A DNA stretch of 64,000 nucleotides from Gemmatimonadota bacterium (lineage in GTDB: Bacteria > Gemmatimonadota > Gemmatimonadetes > Longimicrobiales > Gaopeijiaceae). The notes under the pieces are model-generated. The model made no database searches, had not been told where the DNA came from, and was given only the letters and a program-made list of their open reading frames with translations. This document shows, in pieces, positions 44,965-54,048 of this stretch (the stretch's first letter is position 1; the number at the start of each line of letters is the position of its first letter). A program made the position numbers and the translations under genes. Where the stretch lies: NCBI GenBank assembly GCA_007121455.1, contig SKKN01000027.1, forward strand, positions 1 through 64,000, read 5' to 3'.

Positions 44965-46335
44965 TCAGGCGTCTTCCGGAAAGCCTTCCAGCAGCTCCTT
45001 CAAGCGGGACATGAAGCGTGCTGCATCGGCCCCATCGACGATCCGATGGTCGTAGCCGACCGAGAAGATCGACCGCTTTCGAATCGCGATCGCATCGACC
45101 CCGGTCTCCGGGTCCTCGACCACGACCGGCCGCTTCTCGATCGCTCCGGTCCCGAGGATGGCGGCGGTTCCCTTCGGAATGACCGGCAGGCCCACCATCG
45201 TTCCCATCACACCCGGATTCGTGATCGAGAAGGTCGCTCCCTGGATCTCTCCGGGGCTGAGCTTCCTCGATCGTGCCCGCTCAGCGAGATCGACAATCTT
45301 CTTTCCGATTCCGACGAGGCTCAAGTGATCCGCATCGTGGATCACGGGGACGATGAGACCGGGGTCGAGATCGACCGCCATCCCGATGTTCACATTGCCC
45401 CGGAAGAGGAGATTGTTTCCGGACACGGTCCCGTTGACCTGAGGGAATTCACGGAGCACCCGTGAGCACGCCCATACGACGAAGGCGGTGAAGCTCACCC
45501 GAGCACCCTGTTCCTCCCACCGCTTCCGGTTTTCCCGGCGGATCCGGTCGATCCGTGAGAAGTCGATCTCGATGAACGAGTGGACATGCGGCGCGACCCG
45601 TTTCGCGAGAACCATGTGCTCGGCGGTGAGCCGACGGATCTTGTCCATCGGCTCCACACGGTCGTTCTCGCCGACCGGGAACTCGGGATGCTGGACCTCT
45701 CCGTAGAACCGCTTCCAGAGATCGGAGGGAGCACCGGCCGCAGCGGGTGCCTCCGGTGCAGGAGCGGCCGCTGGGGCTGCCGGCTTCGCCTTGTCCGCCG
45801 CCGGGGCCTTCTTGCCCTCCTCCAGGTAGGTGAGCACGTCGTCCTTCGTGACCCGACCTGCGTGCCCGGAACCCGAAATCTCCTCGAGGTTCAGGCCGTG
45901 CTCCTCCGCCATCTTCCGCACCACGGGAGTGGACCGGGTTCGAAGCCGTTCCTCTGCCGTCGCGGACTCACCGTCGTGGGACGCGGGCGCTGCGGAGGCT
46001 ACCGGCTCGGCCGCCACCTCCTCCTCCACCTCCTCCTCGGCAGCGGCGGGAGCGGCGGACGCTTCCTCTCCTTCCCCTGCGCCGGAGGGGCTCCCGTCCG
46101 TATCGATGTACGCGACGATGGTCCCGACTTCCACCGTTTCGCCTTCCGCCACGGCGACCTCGGCGAGCATGCCGGCCGACGGAGCCGGAATCTCGGCATC
46201 CACCTTGTCGGTCGAGATTTCCAGGATGGGCTCGTCCCGTTCCACGAACTCGCCCACCTGCTTCAACCACTTGGAAACGGTGCCCTCGGCGATGGATTCA
46301 CCCATCTGGGGCATCGGGACCTCGATTCGCGACAC
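44965..46335 (-). CDS. 2-oxoacid dehydrogenase E2 (dihydrolipoamide acyltransferase)
   Basis: 456 residues. One N-terminal lipoyl domain with the lipoylated Lys in EISTDKVDAEIPAP, an Ala/Glu/Pro-rich linker, a peripheral subunit-binding domain (STPVVRKMAEEHGL ... GHAGRVTKDDVL), a second Ala/Pro linker and the catalytic domain ending in GYDHRIVDGADAARF, with the His and Asp of the HxxxDG motif. It starts at a GTG with GGAG 7 nt upstream, 64 nt after the E1-beta stop. The substrate could be pyruvate, branched-chain 2-oxoacids or 2-oxoglutarate; an E1-beta partner argues against the usual one-chain 2-oxoglutarate E1. Confidence 0.92.
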   Translation of the reverse strand: MSRIEVPMPQMGESIAEGTVSKWLKQVGEFVERDEPILEISTDKVDAEIPAPSAGMLAEVAVAEGETVEVGTIVAYIDTDGSPSGAGEGEEASAAPAAAEEEVEEEVAAEPVASAAPASHDGESATAEERLRTRSTPVVRKMAEEHGLNLEEISGSGHAGRVTKDDVLTYLEEGKKAPAADKAKPAAPAAAPAPEAPAAAGAPSDLWKRFYGEVQHPEFPVGENDRVEPMDKIRRLTAEHMVLAKRVAPHVHSFIEIDFSRIDRIRRENRKRWEEQGARVSFTAFVVWACSRVLREFPQVNGTVSGNNLLFRGNVNIGMAVDLDPGLIVPVIHDADHLSLVGIGKKIVDLAERARSRKLSPGEIQGATFSITNPGVMGTMVGLPVIPKGTAAILGTGAIEKRPVVVEDPETGVDAIAIRKRSIFSVGYDHRIVDGADAARFMSRLKELLEGFPEDA

Positions 46336-46367
46336 GTTCGTTCTCCAGCTTCCAGTTTCAGGATGGC

Positions 46368-46384
46368 AGGACCGTTACGGTCCT
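46368..46384 (-). repeat. Hairpin between E1-beta and E2 genes
   Basis: AGGACCG and CGGTCCT flank a 3-nt loop between the two cistrons. There is no T-tract, so it may affect mRNA processing or relative expression rather than terminate. Confidence 0.4.
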
Positions 46385-46399
46385 GAGTTTAAGTCCCAC

Positions 46400-47431
46400 T
46401 CAGTACTTGGCAAGGTACTCGATCGCCTTCATGATATCCGAGACCTTCGGGAGGAAGTAGTCTTCGAGGGGCGCCGAGTACGGGACGGGAGCGTCGATCG
46501 CGGTCACCCGCAGGATCGGTCCATCGAGCCATTCGAACGCCCGCTCGTTGACCCGCATCGCGATCTCGCCTGCAATCCCACCGGTCCGTGTATCCTCGTG
46601 GACGATCAGGAGCTTGCCGGTCCTCTTCACACTCTCGACCACGGCATCGTCGTCGAGGGGGAGAAGCGTCCGGAGGTCCAGAACCTCGACCTCGATTCCG
46701 CGTTCCGCCGAGAGCCCCTCAGCCGCCTCCATGCTCCGGTGCACCATCATCCCGTAGGTCACCACCGTGACGTCCCCTCCTTCCCGAACCGTGCGCGCCT
46801 TCCCCAGCGGAACGACGTATTCCTCGTCCGGGAGGACCTCACGGAGGAACGGAGCGCGGTAGAGCCCCTTGTGTTCTTCGAAGATGACGGGATGGTCGTC
46901 TCGAATGGCTGCCCGAAGCAAGCCCTTCGCATCGTAGGCCGTGCTGGGATAGACGATCTTCAGGCCGGGCGTGTGGAAGAACGCCATCTCGACGTTCTGG
47001 GAATGGAAGGGCCCGCCACGATTGCCTCCACCCACGGGACCGCGAATCACTACGGGCTGGATTCCGCTCCCCCTGTACGCCGAGGTCGCAAGGTAGTTCG
47101 TGATCACATCGTAGGCGGGAGCCACGAAGTCCATGAACTGCATCTCCACGATGGGCCGGAGGCCCATGTGTGCAGCGCCCGCCGCCGCGCCCGCGAATCC
47201 GGCCTCGGAGATCGGCGTATCGATCACGCGGCCCTCCCCGAAGTGCTCCAGAAAACCGCGTGTGACCTTGAACGCCCCACCGTACACCCCGATGTCTTCT
47301 CCCATCAGGAATACGGCCTCGTCACGGACCATCTCTTCGAAGAGCGCCTCGGCGATCGCTTCGAGAAAGGTCACTGGCTCCCCGCGCTCGCTGCGGATCA
47401 CGTGCTCGGGCCGCTCTCTCGTCAGGGTCAC
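46400..47431 (-). CDS. 2-oxoacid dehydrogenase E1 beta subunit
   Basis: Thiamine diphosphate-dependent E1-beta (transketolase-like) subunit, 343 residues. Conserved parts include VFLMGEDIGVYGG, RVIDTPISEAGFAGAAAGAA, VEMQFMDFVAPAYD, GGGNRGGPFHSQ and LDLRTLLPLDDDAV. The start is a GTG without a good ribosome binding site; internal GTG codons before VTFLEAIAEAL are alternatives. No E1-alpha gene is adjacent: the 243 bp upstream to secG contain no ORF that I can support. E1-alpha must be encoded elsewhere. Confidence 0.92.
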   Translation of the reverse strand: MTLTRERPEHVIRSERGEPVTFLEAIAEALFEEMVRDEAVFLMGEDIGVYGGAFKVTRGFLEHFGEGRVIDTPISEAGFAGAAAGAAHMGLRPIVEMQFMDFVAPAYDVITNYLATSAYRGSGIQPVVIRGPVGGGNRGGPFHSQNVEMAFFHTPGLKIVYPSTAYDAKGLLRAAIRDDHPVIFEEHKGLYRAPFLREVLPDEEYVVPLGKARTVREGGDVTVVTYGMMVHRSMEAAEGLSAERGIEVEVLDLRTLLPLDDDAVVESVKRTGKLLIVHEDTRTGGIAGEIAMRVNERAFEWLDGPILRVTAIDAPVPYSAPLEDYFLPKVSDIMKAIEYLAKY

Positions 47432-47674
47432 GTCAGTCGGGCCGCTGCAGGGATGCGAGGGGGAGGAACGACTCGGGTGGTAGGACGATCGACGGACCAG
47501 GGGGTCCCTCCAAAGAGCAGCCGGGTCGGCAAGGTCACCGGGATCATCCCGCTTTCGCGGAAAGCCTCCGGAAGACGAAGGAGTCGATGCGTCGACCGAA
47601 TCGGATGCGGAGCGTTTCGGGGCTCGAGGCTCGCCTTGGCTGGCAGCTCACGGTTTCCACCGGCTCCGCTGGTC

Positions 47675-48064
47675 TCACAACTCTTCGGGAGGTGGCCCGG
47701 CCGGGGGCGCCTCGCCGGGAGGGGCGGCTTCCGCAGGAGGACCTTCGGTGCCGGGAAGCACCGGAGCAGGCTGCGTCGGAGCGCCGAAGTCGTCCAACAG
47801 GATGGAATCCGGCTGGCCCGTCCTCGAGGAGAGAACAGAGAGGACCAGCGAGATGAACATGAACGCCGCTCCCGCGACCCATGTCGCTCGGGTCAGGAAC
47901 GTCGTCGCCTGACGACCACCCAGTACGCCTTCTGTGGCCGTCGCACCCCCACCCATGGCGGCAAGGCCCCCACCCTTCCCTGCCTGCAGAAGGATGATGA
48001 CGCAGAGAAAGATCCCGATAAGGACCAGTAGCGTGAGGAGAAAAGCAAACATCCCGCGTCGCAT
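47675..48064 (-). CDS. secG: Protein translocase subunit SecG
   Basis: Small membrane subunit of the SecYEG channel, about 129 residues. Two hydrophobic helices (FAFLLTLLVLIGIFLCVIILLQ, split, and VAGAAFMFISLVLSVL) flank the typical GKGGGLAAMGGG and FLTRATW segments. A Pro/Glu/Ala-rich tail of about 45 residues extends beyond the usual end. Either of two ATGs four codons apart may be the start. It lies 72 nt after tpiA with a possible own promoter; gap-pgk-tpiA-secG is a common order. Confidence 0.9.
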   Translation of the reverse strand: MRRGMFAFLLTLLVLIGIFLCVIILLQAGKGGGLAAMGGGATATEGVLGGRQATTFLTRATWVAGAAFMFISLVLSVLSSRTGQPDSILLDDFGAPTQPAPVLPGTEGPPAEAAPPGEAPPAGPPPEEL

Positions 48065-48080
48065 CGATTCTGGAGATCGA

Positions 48081-48097
48081 CCCCCGCGAACCGGGGG
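48081..48097 (-). repeat. 6-bp hairpin before secG
   Basis: CCCCCG and CGGGGG flank a 5-nt loop between tpiA and secG. There is no T-tract. It would lie in the secG leader if the adjacent promoter is real. Confidence 0.35.
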
Positions 48098-48110
48098 CTG
48101 TGAGACGATA

Positions 48111-48139
48111 AACGTGGTCGCCGCGACGGGGCGTGTCAA
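48111..48139 (-). promoter_or_regulatory. Possible secG promoter
   Basis: On the minus strand TTGACA (48134-48139) overlapping the tpiA stop, 17-nt spacer and CACGTT (48111-48116). The -35 is perfect but the -10 is poor. Confidence 0.4.
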
Positions 48140-48924
48140 CCCGCTGCGGAGGCCGATCCCGCCGCTTCGACGATCTTTCGGAAGGAGTCCGGATCCAAGC
48201 TCGCCCCACCGACGAGAACCCCGTCCACATCGGAAGCCGCGAGAAGCTCTTCAGCATTGCTCGGCTTCACGCTCCCGCCGTACAGGATCGGGATCTCCAT
48301 CGCCGTCTTCTCCCCGAGTTCCTCCACGAGGCGCGCTCGCAGGAAACCGTGAGCGTGCGCGGCGTCATCCGGCGTGGCGGTCCGACCCGTACCGATCGCC
48401 CATACCGGCTCGTAAGCGATCACGAGCTGCCTGCTCCAGCGATCGGAAGGGCCTGAATCGGCCAACCCCCTGAGCACCGCATCGAGCTGCCTCAACAGCA
48501 CATCATCGAGCTCTCCGCCTTCGCGCTGCTCCAGGGTCTCGCCCACGCACGCCATCGCGTGGAGCCCCGCGTTCCATACGGACTTCACCTTCCGCCCGAC
48601 CATTGCGTCGGTCTCGCCGAAGAGGTGGCGGCGCTCCGAGTGGCCCACGAGCGCGTACCGCACGTCGCAGTCCATCGCCATGACGGCGGACACCTCTCCG
48701 GTGAACGCACCCTCTTCCTCCCAGTGCACGTTCTGGATCCCCAGCTCGATGCCGGATCCGGAACCGAGAGCATCCCGGGCCATGGGAAGGGAGATGGTCG
48801 GGGGGAAGACCACGACCTCCGGGTGGCCGTTCCCCGCATCGATCCGAAAGTCGCGGAAGAACGCCTTCGTACCCTGCGGACCACGATGCATCTTCCAGTT
48901 CCCGGCGATGATGGTTCGGGTCAT
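48136..48924 (-). CDS. tpiA: Triosephosphate isomerase
   Basis: Interconverts dihydroxyacetone phosphate and glyceraldehyde 3-phosphate. 262 residues from the ATG overlapping the pgk stop (ATGA). Catalytic K11 is in GNWKMH, the His in VGHSERRHLFGE and the Glu in AYEPVWAIGTG. Phosphate loop GGSVKPSN and GVLVGGASLD are present. A longer frame upstream lies within pgk. Confidence 0.96.
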   Translation of the reverse strand: MTRTIIAGNWKMHRGPQGTKAFFRDFRIDAGNGHPEVVVFPPTISLPMARDALGSGSGIELGIQNVHWEEEGAFTGEVSAVMAMDCDVRYALVGHSERRHLFGETDAMVGRKVKSVWNAGLHAMACVGETLEQREGGELDDVLLRQLDAVLRGLADSGPSDRWSRQLVIAYEPVWAIGTGRTATPDDAAHAHGFLRARLVEELGEKTAMEIPILYGGSVKPSNAEELLAASDVDGVLVGGASLDPDSFRKIVEAAGSASAAG

Positions 48925-50147
48925 CTTTCCCCCTCTGCTTTCGGCTCCAGGACCTCCACACCGGGGAGCCTTTTTCCTGCCAGGAGTTCCAGCGAGGCTC
49001 CCCCACCGGTGGAGATGTGGGTTATTCGGTCCGCAACTCCCGCCGCCTCCGCAGCGGCCGCGGAATCTCCCCCGCCCACGATGCTGACGGTTCCCGCATC
49101 GGTCGCATGCGCCAGAGCAAGTGCGACTTCCCTCGTGCCTCGGTCGAAAGGCGGAACCTCGAACACCCCCATGGGCCCATTCCATACCACCGTCCCAGCG
49201 GCGTGCACCTCTTCCGTGAACATCCGTAACGTCTCCGGGCCCACGTCACCGACCCGGTCGTTCGGACCGATCTCGTCCCGCCGCCGGGTCCGCGTCTCGG
49301 TGTCCCGGACGATCTCGTATCCCACTACGCAATCGACGGGCAGCACGATCTTTTCCCCCGCTCGCTCCAGGAGGTCCCGCGCAAAGTCGACACGGTCCTC
49401 CTCGACGAGCGAGCGCCCCACTTCGAGACCGAGGGCCCTGAAAAAGGTGTTCGCCATCGCTCCGCCAACGAGGAGACGGTCGACCTGACCGAGGATCGCA
49501 TCGACCACCTCGATCTTCCCCGAGATCTTCGCCCCGCCCATCACCGCGACGAATGGAGGCTCGGGAGACCGCAGGGCCTCATCCAGGAAGTGGAGCTCCC
49601 TTGCCATCAGGAGACCCGCTACGGCCCGTCCTCCCCGCTGCTTCACGACCTCGGCGGCCCCGACCGTCGATGCGTGTGCACGGTGCGCCGCGCCGAACGC
49701 ATCGGAGACGTAGTGGTCCCCGAGGTCAGCCAACGCGCGCGCAAAGGTGGGATCGTTCTTCGTTTCGCCTGGAGCGAAGCGCACGTTCTCGAGAAGGGCC
49801 ACGCCGCCGTCCTCGAGAGCTGACACGGCTTCCCGAGTGCGCTCCCCCTCGACCCCTCCTTCGATGAAGGTCACGGACTGTTCCAGACGCCGTTCGAGGT
49901 CCTCGGCGACGGGACGGAGGGAATAGGCGGGGTCCGGAGCACCATCCGGCCGCCCGAGATGGGAGGCGAGGACGAGCCGGGCCCCTCGGCGACGGAGGTG
50001 TTCGAGAGTGGGGAGGACGGCGACGATCCGACCGGCGTCGGCAATCCGGCCATCCTCCCCGAGCGGCACGTTCAGGTCCACCCGGACGAAGACCCTTCGT
50101 CCGTGCACCTCGCGATCAGTCAGATCCTCCACCGTTGCGCGCACCAT
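48921..50147 (-). CDS. pgk: Phosphoglycerate kinase
   Basis: Glycolytic kinase making ATP from 1,3-bisphosphoglycerate, 408 residues from the ATG giving MVRATVEDLT, with AGAGG upstream, 40 nt after gap. It has VFVRVDLNVPLGEDG, LASHLGRPDG, ENVRFAPGETKNDP, AVMGGAKISGK, TVVWNGPMGVFE and the C-terminal STGGGASLELLAGKRLPG. The longer frame overlaps gap. Confidence 0.97.
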   Translation of the reverse strand: MVRATVEDLTDREVHGRRVFVRVDLNVPLGEDGRIADAGRIVAVLPTLEHLRRRGARLVLASHLGRPDGAPDPAYSLRPVAEDLERRLEQSVTFIEGGVEGERTREAVSALEDGGVALLENVRFAPGETKNDPTFARALADLGDHYVSDAFGAAHRAHASTVGAAEVVKQRGGRAVAGLLMARELHFLDEALRSPEPPFVAVMGGAKISGKIEVVDAILGQVDRLLVGGAMANTFFRALGLEVGRSLVEEDRVDFARDLLERAGEKIVLPVDCVVGYEIVRDTETRTRRRDEIGPNDRVGDVGPETLRMFTEEVHAAGTVVWNGPMGVFEVPPFDRGTREVALALAHATDAGTVSIVGGGDSAAAAEAAGVADRITHISTGGGASLELLAGKRLPGVEVLEPKAEGER

Positions 50148-50187
50148 CCGGACCTCTTCCTGCTTCAGGAGATGGGTGGGAGCCTCG

Positions 50188-51216
50188 TCAGCCCGCGCGC
50201 TCTGCCGGCAGTCTCTCCCCGACATACCGGACGAGATCCACCACCCGGCTCGCGTATCCCCACTCGTTGTCGTACCAGGAGAGCACCTTCACCAGCCGTC
50301 CGTCAATCACGTTCGTGCTGAGGAGATCCACGATCGAGCTGTACGGATTGCCGACGTAATCGATCGAAACGAGCGGCTCGTCCGAGACGGCGAGAATTCC
50401 CTCGAGGTCACCCTGGGCCTGGTCGCGGAAGAGGTCGTTCACCTCGTCCTTCGTCGTCTCCCGGTCGACCTCGACCACCAGGTCGACCAGCGATACGTCG
50501 GGAGTGGGCACACGAATGGCCATGCCGTCCAGACGCCCCTTCAACTCGGGGATCACGAGGGCGGTCGCGCGGGCGGCACCTGTGGTGGTGGGGATCATCG
50601 AAGTCGCCGCGGCACGGGCGCGTCGAAGGTCCTTGTGGGGCCGGTCCAGAATCGCCTGATCGTTCGTGTATGCGTGGGTCGTCGTCATCAGGCCTCGCCG
50701 GATCCCGAGCGCGTCGAGCAGCACCTTTGCGACCGGAGCGAGACAGTTCGTCGTGCAGCTCGCGTTGGATATGATGTGATGGGAGTCGGGGTCGTACATC
50801 TCTTCGTTCACACCCATGACGACGGTGACATCGTCTCCCGTCGCGGGAGCGCTGATGATCACCTTCTTCGCTCCGGCCTCGAGGTGCTTGGCGGCTCCAT
50901 CCCGCTTCGTGAAGAAGCCGGTGGATTCCACCACGACATCGATGTCGAGGTCCTTCCAGGGCAGAGCCGATGGGTCCCGTTCACTGAAGACCGGGACCTC
51001 CTTACCATCGATGACGAGGTGGTCGCCCGATGAATCCACCTGCCCGGAGTAGCGTCCATGGACGGAATCGTACTGAAGAAGATGGGCCAGCGTCGCGCTG
51101 TCCGTGAGATCGTTCACCGCCACAAACTCCAGGTCGCCCGGAGACTCCGTCTTGGCAGCTCGCAGAACGAGCCGTCCGATCCGACCGAATCCATTCACCG
51201 CCACCCTCGTCGCCAT
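50188..51216 (-). CDS. gap: Glyceraldehyde-3-phosphate dehydrogenase
   Basis: Glycolytic NAD-dependent dehydrogenase, 342 residues. NAD motif NGFGRIGR, with an acidic residue after the second strand (AVNDLTD), points to NAD rather than NADP. The nucleophile is C154 in [12 protein letters not shown]; the catalytic His is in [24 protein letters not shown] closes the protein. First gene of gap-pgk-tpiA; AAGGAG precedes the ATG. No clear -10/-35 is visible in the 71 bp back to comF. Confidence 0.97.
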   Translation of the reverse strand: MATRVAVNGFGRIGRLVLRAAKTESPGDLEFVAVNDLTDSATLAHLLQYDSVHGRYSGQVDSSGDHLVIDGKEVPVFSERDPSALPWKDLDIDVVVESTGFFTKRDGAAKHLEAGAKKVIISAPATGDDVTVVMGVNEEMYDPDSHHIISNASCTTNCLAPVAKVLLDALGIRRGLMTTTHAYTNDQAILDRPHKDLRRARAAATSMIPTTTGAARATALVIPELKGRLDGMAIRVPTPDVSLVDLVVEVDRETTKDEVNDLFRDQAQGDLEGILAVSDEPLVSIDYVGNPYSSIVDLLSTNVIDGRLVKVLSWYDNEWGYASRVVDLVRYVGERLPAERAG

Positions 51217-51287
51217 CTCTCGTCACTCCTTGTGGCTCTCGTTCGAGTTCAGATCCTCCCGTCGGTCCGGGAAGTCTGTCCCATCGT

Positions 51288-52055
51288 TCATGTGGATCGA
51301 GGAAGCGCCCGGCCGAATGCCAGTAGCGTCACGCGCCCCGCACCGGCTTCACTCAGTGTTTCCGCTACGGCTCCCGCCGTCGCGCCGGTGGTGAGCACAT
51401 CATCCACGAGAAGCACGTCGCGTGCCAGAAGATCGACCGCTTCCCGCACCGCAAAGGCTCTGCTGACGTTAGCCCGGCGTTCTGAAGGGTGCAAGGAGAC
51501 CTGGGTGCGGCCCCCTTCCTTCCGATCGACTCCCGTCCAGAAGGGAAGATGGCGCGCATCCGCGAGAGCGCGCCCGAGGAGCTCCGCTTGATTGTATCCC
51601 CGAGCACGACGCCGAGCGCTCGTCGTGGGCACCGGGACGACGAGCGGAGGCCGAGCGGCGTTCCTCCCGGAGATGACCGGGAGCTCCAGAGCCGCGAGTC
51701 GCGCAGCCATGTATGGAGCGAGTCGGGACCAGCCCTCGTACTTGAGCCCGTGGACCAGAGCATCGGCCGGGGGCTCGAGCGTGACGGCGCACCGCGCTGC
51801 CGAAAGCTCAGGAGGCCAGTCTCTGCATTCCGGACACGGCGAATCCACCGGCCGTCCGGTGCCCCGAGGGAAGTCGCAGCGTGGACACCGCGGATGGGAA
51901 GGGGCCTTCAACCTGGAGCGACAGCGGGCACACACCGGCGGCCCGCTCGACCCCGAAGAGAGCGCCTCGCGACACCCGACGCATGCCGGGGGAAGAAGCA
52001 CGTCCACGAGCCCGGCGACGCCAGGGAGGAAGAGGAGTCGCTTCGCCTCAACCAA
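51288..52055 (-). CDS. ComF family phosphoribosyltransferase-like protein
   Basis: ComF/GntX-like protein, in some bacteria needed for DNA uptake, in others of unclear role. The chosen start is a TTG a few bases before the aroE stop, giving 255 residues; this start is tentative. An N-terminal zinc-ribbon region has four CxxC pairs (CVGC, CARC, CPRC, CPEC). The C-terminal PRTase fold has VPVPTTSARRRARGYNQAELL and the PRPP motif VLLVDDVLTTGATAG. It is the last gene of the yicC-aroE operon. No other competence genes are in the window. Confidence 0.87.
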   Translation of the reverse strand: MVEAKRLLFLPGVAGLVDVLLPPACVGCREALSSGSSGPPVCARCRSRLKAPSHPRCPRCDFPRGTGRPVDSPCPECRDWPPELSAARCAVTLEPPADALVHGLKYEGWSRLAPYMAARLAALELPVISGRNAARPPLVVPVPTTSARRRARGYNQAELLGRALADARHLPFWTGVDRKEGGRTQVSLHPSERRANVSRAFAVREAVDLLARDVLLVDDVLTTGATAGAVAETLSEAGAGRVTLLAFGRALPRST

Positions 52056-52890
52056 CGGACTCGAGCGTTCCGAGAGCCTCCTGCATGACCTCGAGCGGCG
52101 CGGGAATCCCCCACCACCGCTCGAAGGATGCGGCCCCCTGCCGCACGAGCATCTCCCTGCCGTCGACGGCAGGGTACCCGAGGGAGTGCGCATGCCGGAC
52201 GAATGGAGTCTCTCCCTGACTGTACACGAGGTCCATCACGCCTCCGACCTCGCCCAGCGTCCCGAGATCGAAAGGCAGCGGATCGTTCTCCGACAAGCCG
52301 AGTCGCGTCGCGTTGACCACGAGAGAGAACTTCTCCCCAGCGATTTCGTCCCGGTTTTCCGCGACCCGCACCCGGGAACCGCCGATTCTCCGGGAGACGA
52401 TCCGCGCCCTCTCGATGCTCCGGTTCAATAGCACCACCTCGGACGCATCGTCGTCCAGCAGGGCCACCAGAGCAGCCCTGGCCGCCCCTCCCGCCCCGAG
52501 AAGGAGAACCCGGGAACCTTCCGAGGTGCGATCGCGAAAGACCCGGATCGCCTGCCGGAGCCCCTCCACATCGGTGTTGTCGCCCCACACCTTTCCGTCC
52601 TGCCACCAGAAGGTGTTGCACGCCCCCGTGCGTCGCACAGCATCGGTCGGTTCGTCCACCACGGCCGCAGCACGTTCCTTGTGCGGGAGCGTGACATTTC
52701 CGCCGCCTCCTGCCCGGCCCAGGGCGCGGAGGAAAACCGGAAGGTCGTCCGCGGAACAGCGGAGCGACACATAGACGCCGTCCACAGCGGCCGCTTGAAA
52801 TGCTGCGTTCTGGATCACCGGCGACAGGGAGTGGTGGACCGGATCTCCGAGCAGGGCGAGCAGGCGAGTGCCTGCCGTCACTCCGGTCAC
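52048..52890 (-). CDS. aroE: Shikimate dehydrogenase
   Basis: NADPH-dependent reduction of 3-dehydroshikimate in the aromatic amino-acid pathway, 280 residues. It has LLGDPVHHSLSPVIQNAAF, catalytic Lys in NVTLPHKE, catalytic Asp in GDNTDVEGL, nucleotide loop LLGAGGAARAAL and LVVNATRLGL. The start is a GTG overlapping the phosphatase stop (GTGA). The last line of the active-site helix (MLVRQGAASFERWWG) is typical. Confidence 0.95.
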   Translation of the reverse strand: MTGVTAGTRLLALLGDPVHHSLSPVIQNAAFQAAAVDGVYVSLRCSADDLPVFLRALGRAGGGGNVTLPHKERAAAVVDEPTDAVRRTGACNTFWWQDGKVWGDNTDVEGLRQAIRVFRDRTSEGSRVLLLGAGGAARAALVALLDDDASEVVLLNRSIERARIVSRRIGGSRVRVAENRDEIAGEKFSLVVNATRLGLSENDPLPFDLGTLGEVGGVMDLVYSQGETPFVRHAHSLGYPAVDGREMLVRQGAASFERWWGIPAPLEVMQEALGTLESVG

Positions 52891-53402
52891 GGGCTGATCA
52901 CCGGCTCGAGCCTGCTCAGCACCTCCTCGACAAGATCCTCGAGCTCACTGCACACGCGCTCGTACACCTCGTCGTCTCCGCCGACCGGATCCGACACGCC
53001 GGGGAGCTCAGCCTCCATCCCTTCCCGCCCCCTGGCGAATGCCGTGATCAGTGCCCCTTTCGCCTCACCTCCGAGCTCCTGAATCACTTCGAGGTGTCTT
53101 CTCGACATCGCAAGCACGACGTCCGCCTCCTCCACGTGGCCGTGGAGGAGCGGTCGGCTCGCATGGCCCTCGAGCGTAAGGCCACGCCTCTCGAGAGCGC
53201 GAACCGCCCCCTCGCTGGGCGGCATCCCCGGGAATGCGCCCACTCCGGCGGAGCTCACTTCGACCTCCTTCCATCCCCGTTGCTCCAACGACGAGCGGGT
53301 GAGCACCGCCGCCATGGGGCTCCGGCAGGTGTTCCCGGTGCAGACGAAGAGAATCCGGAATGGATCTCCGTCACCGCTCGTTTCGGCTTTCGGTTCGGTC
53401 AT
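52887..53402 (-). CDS. Low-molecular-weight protein-tyrosine-phosphatase family protein
   Basis: 171 residues from an ATG with GGTGAG upstream, overlapping the end of the tsaC-type gene. The CX5R loop is VCTGNTCRSPMA, and the general acid Asp is in VSDPVGGDDEVY. This family contains protein tyrosine and arginine phosphatases and arsenate reductases; the VCTGNTCRSPMAA form is common in YwlE-like (arginine phosphatase) members encoded next to Sua5/YwlC genes, as here. Substrate is not proven. Confidence 0.88.
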   Translation of the reverse strand: MTEPKAETSGDGDPFRILFVCTGNTCRSPMAAVLTRSSLEQRGWKEVEVSSAGVGAFPGMPPSEGAVRALERRGLTLEGHASRPLLHGHVEEADVVLAMSRRHLEVIQELGGEAKGALITAFARGREGMEAELPGVSDPVGGDDEVYERVCSELEDLVEEVLSRLEPVISP

Positions 53403-54048
53403 CGGTATCACTCACCACGGTGCTCAGGATCGACGGGGGGATCGCTCCCGAGCGAATCACCGCAGGGAGCTCTCCCGTACAATCTACGATCGTAGAAGGC
53501 GGACCGGGAACAAAGCCCGCGCCCTCGACGAGCAGCCAGCCATCCAACCCCTCCGGGTCCTGTTCGAGTAGGGCTGCGACCTCCTCGGACCGCGCGCAGG
53601 CCTGCTCTCCCGCGCGGTTCGCGCTCGTGGAGGTGAGCGGCTCGTCGAGTCTGGAGAAGAGTTGCGTCAATTCGCGTCGGGGGCTGACTCGAACGGCGAC
53701 GCCGCTCCCGGGTCCGCGTACCTGCCTCGGATAGGCCCCGACCTCATCCTGGAGCACGAGGGTCAGGGGACCGGGCCAGAATGCATCGGCCAGCGCCCGT
53801 GCGGAATCGGTCCATCGGAGCCCACGGAGCGACATGCGGTCGCCGACGAGCAGGAGAAACGGCTTGTGGAGCTCCCTTCCCTTGAATCGCGCGAGCCGGG
53901 CGAGCGCCTCGTCCTGGAGCAAGCACCCGAGGCCATAGAGGGTCTCCGTGGGGTACGCGAGAAGCCCGCCCGTTCGGAGATGATCCACCACCACCTCGAT
54001 CGCCCCCTCCCGTGCGAGATCGACCCGGCGCACTCCCGGACTATCCAC
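53371..54048 (-). CDS. L-threonylcarbamoyladenylate synthase
   Basis: Sua5/YciO/YrdC-type enzyme (TsaC) making threonylcarbamoyl-AMP for tRNA t6A modification. 225 residues from a GTG preceded by GGAGGGAGG. It has GGLLAYPTETLYGLGC, KGRELHKPFLLLV, FWPGPLTLVL, VAVRVSP and TSTSANRAGEQ. The longer frame begins inside ispD and is less likely. It overlaps the phosphatase gene by 32 nt. Confidence 0.9.
   Translation of the reverse strand: MDSPGVRRVDLAREGAIEVVVDHLRTGGLLAYPTETLYGLGCLLQDEALARLARFKGRELHKPFLLLVGDRMSLRGLRWTDSARALADAFWPGPLTLVLQDEVGAYPRQVRGPGSGVAVRVSPRRELTQLFSRLDEPLTSTSANRAGEQACARSEEVAALLEQDPEGLDGWLLVEGAGFVPGPPSTIVDCTGELPAVIRSGAIPPSILSTVVSDTDDRTESRNER

Noticed and set aside
47432-47674. 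Possible tRNA or remnant of E1-alpha between secG and E1-beta
   Set aside because: No T-loop or acceptor pattern on either strand, and the weak resemblance of DPAALWRDPLVR to an E1-alpha tail is too short to support.
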